A stretch of 64,000 nt of DNA from Christiangramia fulva (lineage in GTDB: Bacteria > Bacteroidota > Bacteroidia > Flavobacteriales > Flavobacteriaceae). The translations under genes and the position numbers were made by a program. This document shows, in pieces, positions 36,202 to 42,985 of the stretch. The notes beneath the pieces were generated by a model that was not told the origin of the DNA, ran no database searches, and saw nothing but the letters and a program-made list of their open reading frames with translations. Each line of letters opens with the position of its first letter. The stretch's first letter is position 1. The stretch lies in NCBI RefSeq assembly GCF_003024155.1, contig NZ_CP028136.1:1302001-1366000 (forward strand), written 5' to 3'.

Positions 36202-36743
36202 GATGATTGTGCAGAATTTTGCCTTTCACGGCTTTCTTCAATTTTTTCTTTTAAGGCCATTCTTGCGCGTGCAAGATTAGACTTGGAAGTGCCTTCAGAA
36301 ATATTCATCATTTCTGCAATTTCCCGGTGTGAATATCCGTCCAGTACGTATAAACTGAAAACCTGTCGGTAGCGATCGGGCAGAGCCTGTATACATTGAA
36401 GAAGAAAATTGATTTCAAATTCTTCTTCTTCAACTTCAGGATCTTCTTCTTCGATTTGCGCTTCATTGCTCAGGCTATAGACTTTTTGTTGTCGGTATTT
36501 CTGAAGGCAGGTATTAACCATCACACGCTTCATCCATCCCTCAAAAGAACCTTCTTCTCTGAACTGTTTGATCTTATTGAAAATTTGCACGAACCCATCC
36601 TGTAAATTATCCTCTGCCTGTTGCCTGTTTTCTGAATATTTAAGGCAAAGGCCGAACAGCTTAGCCGCATATAAACGGTAAAGCTGTTCCTGTGCATTGC
36701 GGTTCTCCTTCCTGCACTGATGGATGAGTTCGTGTAAACTCAC
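36198..36743 (-). CDS. ECF-type RNA polymerase sigma factor
   Basis: A 181-residue sigma-70 family protein. Region 2 covers about 14-80 (LFGLCLKYSENRQQAEDNLQ and the FEGWMKRVMVNTCLQKYR helix); region 4 covers about 120-172 (ALPDRYRQVFSLYVLDGYSH, then REIAEMMNISEGTSKSNLAR). Its stop overlaps the anti-sigma-like gene, the usual sigma/anti-sigma layout. The linker between the regions is acidic (IEEEDPEVEEEEFE). Its targets cannot be read from here. Confidence 0.92.
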   Translation of the reverse strand: MSLHELIHQCRKENRNAQEQLYRLYAAKLFGLCLKYSENRQQAEDNLQDGFVQIFNKIKQFREEGSFEGWMKRVMVNTCLQKYRQQKVYSLSNEAQIEEEDPEVEEEEFEINFLLQCIQALPDRYRQVFSLYVLDGYSHREIAEMMNISEGTSKSNLARARMALKEKIEESRERQNSAQSS

Positions 36744-36770
36744 TAATAGTGATCTGTTTTAAATTTCAGA

Positions 36771-37223
36771 TTAAGCTCCGGTATTAGTATTATCTACCAC
36801 CGGAACAGTGACTTTATCATATAAAGATTGACCGGTTGAATCTTTCCCGATCCAGAAATTGAATTCATATTCTCCATCTTCATCGATCAGAATAGTGAAT
36901 TTACTGGTTCCGGTATCTCCTTCGGAAGATTCATCACAAGTGCCGCTTAGATTTACCAGGCTTATGGCTCCAACATAGATTTTTCTTCTTTGTTCTGAGG
37001 AGCTTCCTGCCCTTCTGGCATCTAATGAATTAAAAGCGTAACATTGGTTTGGAAGCTCATACGTTACATTCACTTCATAGGTTTTGCCTTTTTCAAAAGA
37101 TTCAGGGAGGTCATTCCCGGTAATAGCAACAAGATCGTAAGCTACATTTGGGCCTGATTCATTATCGATTGAACATCCTGAAAGGAGGATTACTGACATT
37201 AATACAAAAACGATTTTTTTCAT
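36771..37223 (-). CDS. Lipoprotein of unknown function beside the sigma factor
   Basis: A 150-residue lipoprotein (signal peptide ending LLSGC). The mature part is beta-rich and Ig-like in pattern (KGKTYEVNVTYELPNQCY, then EDGEYEFNFWIG), with two cysteines (in NQCYAF and GTCDES) able to form a disulfide. It lies 27 bp before the sigma gene on the same strand and 92 bp after recA, so it may be in the sigma operon. I do not recognise a family. Confidence 0.62.
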   Translation of the reverse strand: MKKIVFVLMSVILLSGCSIDNESGPNVAYDLVAITGNDLPESFEKGKTYEVNVTYELPNQCYAFNSLDARRAGSSSEQRRKIYVGAISLVNLSGTCDESSEGDTGTSKFTILIDEDGEYEFNFWIGKDSTGQSLYDKVTVPVVDNTNTGA

Positions 37224-37284
37224 AAATTTTTATTTTGCTTTTGTACTGTAGATGCAATAGACTCAAAAAGGTTGCGTAAAGATC

Positions 37285-37309
37285 AAAAAAAATCCCCGTG
37301 AAGGGGATT
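37285..37309 (-). terminator. Intrinsic terminator of recA
   Basis: On the minus strand AATCCCC-TTCAC-GGGGATT (37309-37291) is followed by a run of eight T residues. It lies 6 bp after the recA stop codon. Confidence 0.85.
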
Positions 37310-37315
37310 AGATTT

Positions 37316-38329
37316 TTATTCCTGAGTGATCTTAATAGCCTCCTTGATTTTGGTTTCAAGTTCATCCATTAGATCAGGATTATCTTTCAGCAATGCTTTT
37401 ACCGCATCCCGGCCCTGGCCGAGTTTAGTGTCTTCATAGCTAAACCACGAGCCGCTCTTTTTTATGATCTCGTATTCCACGCCTATATCGATGATCTCAC
37501 CGATCTTGGAAACTCCCTCACCATACATAATGTCAAATTCGGCAGTTTTGAATGGTGGAGCTACTTTGTTCTTCACAACTTTCACGCGGGTCTTGTTACC
37601 CATAACGTTATTGCTGCTGTCTTTGATCTGGGTGGATCTTCTGATATCAAGGCGAACAGAAGCATAAAATTTAAGTGCGTTACCACCGGTAGTGGTTTCC
37701 GGATTTCCAAACATCACACCGATTTTCTCGCGGAGCTGGTTGATGAAAATTACCGTACAATTTGTCTTACTTATTGAAGCGGTTAACTTTCTCAAAGCCT
37801 GTGACATCAAACGCGCATGAAGACCCATTTTGGAATCTCCCATTTCCCCTTCGATCTCGCTTTTGGGAGTAAGAGCTGCAACCGAGTCGATCACGATTAT
37901 ATCGATCGCCCCGGAACGGATCAGATTATCGGTAATTTCAAGAGCCTGTTCTCCGTTATCTGGTTGAGAGATGATGAGGTTATCAATGTCTACATGCAGT
38001 TTTTCGGCATAGAACCTGTCAAAAGCATGTTCAGCGTCAATAAAGGCTGCGATACCGCCTTTTCTTTGTGCTTCAGCAATTGCATGAAGAGTAAGAGTGG
38101 TTTTACCTGAAGATTCTGGACCGTAGATTTCGATCACCCTTCCACGCGGGTAGCCGCCTACCCCCAGCGCAAGGTCAAGACCCAGAGATCCTGTAGAAAT
38201 CGCATCTACATCTACAATATTCTGATCACTCATTTTCATGACCGTACCCTTGCCGTAGGTTTTGTCCATCTTGTCTAAAGTAAGCTTCAGCGCCTTTAGT
38301 TTTGCCTCTTTCTCTTTATCGTTGCTCAT
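37316..38329 (-). CDS. recA: Recombinase RecA
   Basis: A 337-residue recombinase. Walker [10 protein letters not shown] at 70-78, Walker B-like [10 protein letters not shown] near 143, loop L1 near [20 protein letters not shown], and loop L2 with [16 protein letters not shown]. It forms filaments on single-stranded DNA for repair and SOS cleavage. The upstream 76 bp hold no complete TAnnTTTG and no clear LexA box that I can see. No intein is present. Confidence 0.96.
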   Translation of the reverse strand: MSNDKEKEAKLKALKLTLDKMDKTYGKGTVMKMSDQNIVDVDAISTGSLGLDLALGVGGYPRGRVIEIYGPESSGKTTLTLHAIAEAQRKGGIAAFIDAEHAFDRFYAEKLHVDIDNLIISQPDNGEQALEITDNLIRSGAIDIIVIDSVAALTPKSEIEGEMGDSKMGLHARLMSQALRKLTASISKTNCTVIFINQLREKIGVMFGNPETTTGGNALKFYASVRLDIRRSTQIKDSSNNVMGNKTRVKVVKNKVAPPFKTAEFDIMYGEGVSKIGEIIDIGVEYEIIKKSGSWFSYEDTKLGQGRDAVKALLKDNPDLMDELETKIKEAIKITQE

Positions 38330-38497
38330 GTTGAATTTTATATTGAAATCTATAAATAAGGTCTGCTAAATTACTATAAGTTTTAATGCAATCCAACAAA
38401 ATTAATTGTCCATTTTTGGAAATATTCCAATTTTATGGAATACTTCTCGCCAGGGCTTCTATGATATCATTAACCTGAAATATTTTGACGAAAGATG

Positions 38498-38505
38498 TAT
38501 CTTTG
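38498..38505 (+). promoter_or_regulatory. -7 element (TATCTTTG) of the U32-ferredoxin unit
   Basis: TATCTTTG matches TAnnTTTG and ends 20 nt before the ATG at 38526; it supports that start over an earlier in-frame ATG at 38406. Predicted transcription start is near 38511. Confidence 0.5.
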
Positions 38506-38525
38506 AACACCTCAAAATTTGGTGT

Positions 38526-39767
38526 ATGACCACTATTGGAAAAATAGAGTTAATGGCCCCTGCGGGGAATTTTGAATCGCTCCAGGCGGCGATAGATAAT
38601 GGCGCAGATTCAGTTTATTTTGGCGTGGAGCAACTCAATATGCGAGCCCGGGCCAGCATAAATTTCACTCTTGACGATCTGCCTGAAATTGTAAAAAGAT
38701 GTGAAAAAAAAGGGATAAGAACATATCTTACCCTTAACACCATTATATACGATCACGATCTGTCACTCATCAAAACTTTGATAGATAATGCTAAAAAAGC
38801 AGGTGTGACCGCGGTAATCGCAATGGATCAGGCGGTGATCGCCTATGCCAGACAGGTAGGTATGGAAATTCATATTTCCACCCAGATCAATATTACCAAT
38901 ATAGAAACGGTTCGATTTTACTCCCTGTTTGCCGATACCATGGTGATGAGCAGGGAATTAAGTTTGCGGCAGGTAAAAAAGATCTGTGAACAGATAGAGA
39001 AAGACCAGATAAAAGGCCCTTCAGGAAAACTGGTGGAAATTGAGATTTTCGGCCATGGTGCTTTATGCATGGCGGTTTCCGGTAAATGTTACCTAAGCCT
39101 GCATTCTCATAATTCTTCAGCGAACCGTGGTGCCTGTAAACAGAATTGCCGAAAAAAATATACGGTTATCGATCAGGAATCGGGTTTTGAAATAGAGCTT
39201 GACAACGAATATATGATGTCCCCGAAGGATCTCTGTACCCTGGATTTTCTTGACCAGGTGATAGAAACCGGTGCAAAGGTTCTTAAGATCGAGGGAAGGG
39301 GAAGAGCTCCCGAATATGTTGCCACCGTGATCAAAACTTACAGGGAGGCAATCGATGCTTTTTACGATGGAACTTATTCCGAAGAAAAAGTAACTACATG
39401 GATGAAAGAACTTGAAAAAGTCTATAATCGCGGCTTCTGGAGTGGCTATTACCTGGGCCAGAAACTGGGCGAATGGAGCGATGGTTCAGGATCGCATGCT
39501 ACTCAGAAAAAAGTATATATCGGGAAAGGAGCTCATTACTTTCCAAAAACAGGTATTGGCGAATTCAAAATTGAGGCCTATGATATTAAAGTGGGTGATC
39601 GACTTTTAGTGACTGGTCCAACCACCGGAGTGAAAGAATTCGATCTTCAGGAGCTAATGGTAGAGGAGAAGATTTCAGAAAAAGCAACAAAAGGGGATTC
39701 CTGTACCATTCCTCTTGATTTCAGGCTGCGCCTTTCAGATAAACTATATAAAATTGTGCAGGTCTAA
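38526..39767 (+). CDS. Peptidase U32-family protein, TrhP-like tRNA hydroxylation factor
   Basis: A 413-residue TIM-barrel-type U32 protein, read from the ATG at 38526. The start IELMAPAGNFESLQAAIDNG is typical, and the region EIFGHGALCMAVSGKCYLS with GACKQNCRKKY provides four cysteines for a 4Fe-4S cluster as in TrhP (YegQ). TrhP makes 5-hydroxyuridine at tRNA position 34 with prephenate, independently of oxygen. The ferredoxin gene is coupled through a TAATG overlap, and the TrhO gene follows. U32 members can do other reactions (ubiquinone hydroxylation), so the exact role is inferred. Confidence 0.82.
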   Translation: MTTIGKIELMAPAGNFESLQAAIDNGADSVYFGVEQLNMRARASINFTLDDLPEIVKRCEKKGIRTYLTLNTIIYDHDLSLIKTLIDNAKKAGVTAVIAMDQAVIAYARQVGMEIHISTQINITNIETVRFYSLFADTMVMSRELSLRQVKKICEQIEKDQIKGPSGKLVEIEIFGHGALCMAVSGKCYLSLHSHNSSANRGACKQNCRKKYTVIDQESGFEIELDNEYMMSPKDLCTLDFLDQVIETGAKVLKIEGRGRAPEYVATVIKTYREAIDAFYDGTYSEEKVTTWMKELEKVYNRGFWSGYYLGQKLGEWSDGSGSHATQKKVYIGKGAHYFPKTGIGEFKIEAYDIKVGDRLLVTGPTTGVKEFDLQELMVEEKISEKATKGDSCTIPLDFRLRLSDKLYKIVQV

Positions 39768-39997
39768 TGGTAGTTGTAACTTTGCAGCGCCAAAAATGCA
39801 TAGGTTGTAATTACTGTGTGGAGATGGCACCGGGTCAATTTCAAATGTCGAAGAAAGACGGGAAAAGCGTGTTGCTCAATTCCAATGAAAAAAAAGGATT
39901 CTTTACGCTTAAGTCTCACGATAACAGTATCTTTGATCCCTGTTTGCAGGCGCAGAAAGCCTGTCCGGTAAAGATTATTACCGCGAAAATTTTATAA
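39767..39997 (+). CDS. 4Fe-4S ferredoxin
   Basis: A 76-residue ferredoxin with one cluster: C-x2-C-x2-C in KCIGCNYCVEMAP and the distant Cys in KACPVKII. A mid-protein insert rich in Lys and Ser separates the two halves. The start overlaps the U32 stop by one base, so the product is made alongside it and may donate electrons to, or repair, the U32 cluster. That partnership is inferred from the gene order. Confidence 0.87.
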   Translation: MVVVTLQRQKCIGCNYCVEMAPGQFQMSKKDGKSVLLNSNEKKGFFTLKSHDNSIFDPCLQAQKACPVKIITAKIL

Positions 39998-40029
39998 AAA
40001 ATCTTTAACTCTTAAAATATTGGTATAGC

Positions 40030-41061
40030 ATGCAACTGTACAATAAATTAAGCGCTAAGGAGAGAGAAGCTCTTTTAGAAGAGGCCGGTGAAGACAGGCT
40101 TACGCTCTCTTTTTATGCCTACGCGAATATCGGAAATCCGCACCTTTTCAGGAATCATCTTTTTATTGCCTGGGACAAAATGGAAGTTTTGGGAAGAATT
40201 TATGTAGCTCACGAAGGCATCAACGCTCAGCTTTCGGTTCCTGCAAAACGTTTTCTTGAATTCAAGGAATTTCTTGACGAAATTTATTTTCTGAAAGATG
40301 TCCGGCTGAATATCGCCATTGAACATGACCTGAAATCATTTCTTAAGCTCAAGGTGAAAGTTCGGGACAAAATTGTGGCCGATGGCCTTAATGATGAAAC
40401 TTTTGATGTCACCAATAAAGGTGTTCATGTTGACGCGCTTAAATTCAATGAGCTTATCAATGATCCGAATACCATTTTGGTGGACATGAGAAATCATTAT
40501 GAAAGTGAAATTGGCCATTTTGAAGGCGCTATCACTCCAGATGTGGATACTTTCAGGGACAGTCTTCCTATCATCGAAGAAGACCTGAAAGAACATAAGG
40601 AAGATAAAAATCTCGTTATGTATTGTACCGGCGGGATACGTTGTGAAAAAGCGAGTGCTTATTACAAACACCGCGGCTTCAAAAACGTTTACCAGCTTGA
40701 AGGCGGGATCATTGAATATGCGCGGCAGGTTGAAAAATTAAATCTTGAAAATAAATTCATCGGGAAGAATTTCGTTTTTGACCATAGGCGTGCCGAGCGT
40801 ATTACCGAAGATGTGATCTCCCATTGTCACCAGTGCGGAAAACCCTGTGACACTCATGTGAATTGTGCAAATGAAGCCTGTCATTTGTTATTTATTCAAT
40901 GTGAGGAATGCGCCGAAAAAATGGATAATTGTTGTTCCGAAAAATGTAAAGAGATACATGCATTGCCTTATGAAGAGCAGAAGAAGCTCCGAAAGGGAAA
41001 AGGAAACAGCAATAAGATCTTTAAAAAGGGAAGATCCGAAGTTTTGAAATTTAAGCAGTAG
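40030..41061 (+). CDS. trhO: Oxygen-dependent tRNA U34 hydroxylase TrhO (rhodanese-like)
   Basis: A 343-residue protein: N-terminal ferredoxin-like domain, rhodanese domain with active Cys in MYCTGGIRCEKA, and a C-terminal zinc-binding region of about nine cysteines (CHQCGKPCDTHVNCANEAC onward). TrhO makes 5-hydroxyuridine at tRNA position 34 using molecular oxygen. It follows the TrhP-like gene and ferredoxin by 32 bp, so this locus carries both known routes to the same modification. Confidence 0.9.
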   Translation: MQLYNKLSAKEREALLEEAGEDRLTLSFYAYANIGNPHLFRNHLFIAWDKMEVLGRIYVAHEGINAQLSVPAKRFLEFKEFLDEIYFLKDVRLNIAIEHDLKSFLKLKVKVRDKIVADGLNDETFDVTNKGVHVDALKFNELINDPNTILVDMRNHYESEIGHFEGAITPDVDTFRDSLPIIEEDLKEHKEDKNLVMYCTGGIRCEKASAYYKHRGFKNVYQLEGGIIEYARQVEKLNLENKFIGKNFVFDHRRAERITEDVISHCHQCGKPCDTHVNCANEACHLLFIQCEECAEKMDNCCSEKCKEIHALPYEEQKKLRKGKGNSNKIFKKGRSEVLKFKQ

Positions 41062-41082
41062 GTTTCTGCTTCGAAATGGCGG

Positions 41083-41100
41083 TGCCAATTAATATTGGTA
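41083..41100 (+). terminator. Small hairpin after trhO (weak terminator candidate)
   Basis: TGCCAAT (41083-41089) pairs with ATTGGTA (41094-41100) around a TAAT loop, followed by TATTTA. The T-run is short, so strength as a terminator is doubtful. Confidence 0.35.
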
Positions 41101-41119
41101 TATTTACTCGATGAGTGAA

Positions 41120-41254
41120 AATTCAAAGGCCCGGTTTCCTGGGTAAGAATTTATTTAATTCTTATGCTTTGGGAGCTTAGAGGCTTTGAATTGTGAAATT
41201 TTTTACGAACCCCAGGAAGGTGCTGGAATGAAATTTTGAGCTGGAACCGGTTCG
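41120..41254 (+). ncRNA. Potential structured leader or small RNA before ricT
   Basis: The 253-bp gap between trhO and ricT holds nested inverted repeats. AATTCAAAG (41120-41128) pairs with CTTTGAATT (41184-41192). Inside are CCCGG-TTTC-CTGGG (41130-41143) and TAAGAAT/ATTCTTA (41144-41164). Downstream a second domain has CGAACC (41206-41211) pairing with GGTTCG (41249-41254) around CCAG/CTGG (41212-41215 with 41223-41226 or 41241-41244). A six-T run at 41199-41204 divides the domains. I recognise no known riboswitch or tRNA in it; it could be a ricT leader or an independent RNA. Confidence 0.35.
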
Positions 41255-41314
41255 ATTATCCGAATCAGAAAATATTCAGCTTTCCTCCGGCAGACTTCTC
41301 AATATATATAATCT

Positions 41315-42490
41315 ATGGCTTGCAGCAGTTGCTCGACCGGTAAAGACGGTCAGCCGAAAGGATGTAAGAATAACGGTACCTGTGGAACTGACGGGTGCAA
41401 TAAACTCACTGTTTTTGACTGGTTGTCGAACATGTCTCTTCCGGGAGGTGTGGAACCCTTTGATTTCGTGGAAGTCCGTTTTAAAAACGGACGTAAACAT
41501 TTCTATAAAAATACCGAAAATTTAAGTCTGAATATCGGTGATATCGTCGCTACTGAAGCCAGTCCCGGGCATGATGTGGGAATGGTTAGCCTTACCGGTG
41601 AACTGGTACGCATTCAAATGAAAAAGAAGAAGGAAGATCCCGAATCAGGGGAAATTCTGAAGATTTACAGGAAGGCATCTCAAAAAGATATCGACGTTTG
41701 GCAGGAAGCCCGTGACAGGGAAGAAAAGATCAAGCAGCGCGCCCGCCAGATCGCTATCAGGCTCAATTTGAGTATGAAGATCAGCGATGTGGAATTCCAG
41801 GGCGATGCCTCTAAAGCCACTTTTTATTATACAGCCGATGACCGCGTGGATTTCCGTCAGTTGATCAAGGAATATGCTCATGAATTCAATACACGAATTG
41901 AAATGAGGCAGATCGGACTCCGTCAGGAAGCTGCCAGACTTGGAGGAATTGGTTCCTGCGGAAGGGAATTATGTTGTTCTACCTGGTTAACCGATTTCCG
42001 GTCGGTAAGTACTTCCGCGGCAAGATACCAGCAGTTATCGCTGAATCCACAGAAACTGGCGGGACAGTGCGGTAAACTTAAGTGCTGTCTTAACTACGAA
42101 TTAGATACTTATCTCGAAGCTTTAAAATCTTTTCCAAAAACCGACGTTAAGTTAAAAACCAAGAAAGGAATAGCGGTTTGCCAGAAAATTGACATTTTCA
42201 AAGGTTTGCTTTGGTACGCCTATGAAGGGGAATGGATGAACTGGCATAAACTCACTCCTGAACAGGCAAATTTGATCATCGCTAAAAATAAAAAAAGCGA
42301 GCAGGTGGGAAGCCTTGAAGAGTATGAACTGGAGATCCAGATCGAAGACAGCAAAAAACCAGATTTCAATAATGTTGTTGGTCAGGACAGTCTTACAAGA
42401 TTCGATCAGCCAAAGAAACGCCGATCCAGAAAAACTAAAAAACGAAAAAAACGAAAAGGGAATACCTCATCAAAGTCTAAAAATGCGTAG
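41315..42490 (+). CDS. ricT: RicT/PSP1-domain protein with cysteine-rich N-terminus
   Basis: A 391-residue protein. The PSP1 domain covers roughly 60-260, with GGIGSCGRELCCSTWL and GQCGKLKCCLNYE as its conserved cysteine clusters. A head of about 30 residues (ACSSCSTGKDGQPKGCKNNG...) adds at least five more cysteines. In Bacillus the Ric complex (YaaT, YlbF, YmcA) carries Fe-S clusters and steers RNase Y. The C-terminus is a very basic KKRRSRKTKKRKKRKG tail. Partner genes are not nearby. The stop lies inside the gldH start region (8-bp overlap). Confidence 0.86.
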   Translation: MACSSCSTGKDGQPKGCKNNGTCGTDGCNKLTVFDWLSNMSLPGGVEPFDFVEVRFKNGRKHFYKNTENLSLNIGDIVATEASPGHDVGMVSLTGELVRIQMKKKKEDPESGEILKIYRKASQKDIDVWQEARDREEKIKQRARQIAIRLNLSMKISDVEFQGDASKATFYYTADDRVDFRQLIKEYAHEFNTRIEMRQIGLRQEAARLGGIGSCGRELCCSTWLTDFRSVSTSAARYQQLSLNPQKLAGQCGKLKCCLNYELDTYLEALKSFPKTDVKLKTKKGIAVCQKIDIFKGLLWYAYEGEWMNWHKLTPEQANLIIAKNKKSEQVGSLEEYELEIQIEDSKKPDFNNVVGQDSLTRFDQPKKRRSRKTKKRKKRKGNTSSKSKNA

Positions 42491-42971
42491 CTCATTCATC
42501 GTTTTATTTCTTTTAGGCAGTATTTTGTTTTTTTCGGCCTGTGATAAAAAAAGGGTTTTTGATGAGTACCAGTCGGTAAGAGGCTGGAATAAAGATTCAG
42601 TGATTAGCTTTGATCTGGGAACACTTGATACTTCGAAGGTTTACAATCTTTTTATCAATCTCAGGAATACGAATGAATATAAGTATAGCAACATTTTTTT
42701 GATTACCAACATGCAGTTTCCCAATGGAAAAGTGATTAGCGATACCCTGGAATATGAGATGGCAAAACCTAATGGGGAATGGCTCGGCACGGGTTTTGGT
42801 GATGTGAAGGAAAACAAATTGTGGTATAAGAAGAACGTAAAGTTCGATGAAGCCGGAAATTACCAGGTTAAGATCAGGCAGGCGATGAGAAAGAACGATA
42901 GTGTAAAGGGAATTCAGCTGCTTGAAGGCATCACCGATGTAGGCTTCAGAATTGAAAAAACCGAAAAATAA
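42483..42971 (+). CDS. gldH: Gliding motility lipoprotein GldH
   Basis: A 162-residue lipoprotein read from the ATG at 42483, which gives MRSSFIVLFLLGSILFFSAC (lipobox FSAC); a longer in-frame reading would lie within ricT. The body KKRVFDEYQSVRGWNKDSVI matches GldH of Flavobacterium, needed for gliding and T9SS function. It overlaps ricT by 8 bp and is 14 bp before the PBP1A gene, the order found in other Flavobacteriaceae as I recall it. Confidence 0.85.
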   Translation: MRSSFIVLFLLGSILFFSACDKKRVFDEYQSVRGWNKDSVISFDLGTLDTSKVYNLFINLRNTNEYKYSNIFLITNMQFPNGKVISDTLEYEMAKPNGEWLGTGFGDVKENKLWYKKNVKFDEAGNYQVKIRQAMRKNDSVKGIQLLEGITDVGFRIEKTEK

Positions 42972-42985
42972 TATTTAAGAATTAA

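Noticed and set aside
41249..41261. GGTTCGATTATCC, resembling a tRNA T-loop
   Set aside because: The flanking bases do not form a 5-bp T-stem and no acceptor or anticodon arm is found.
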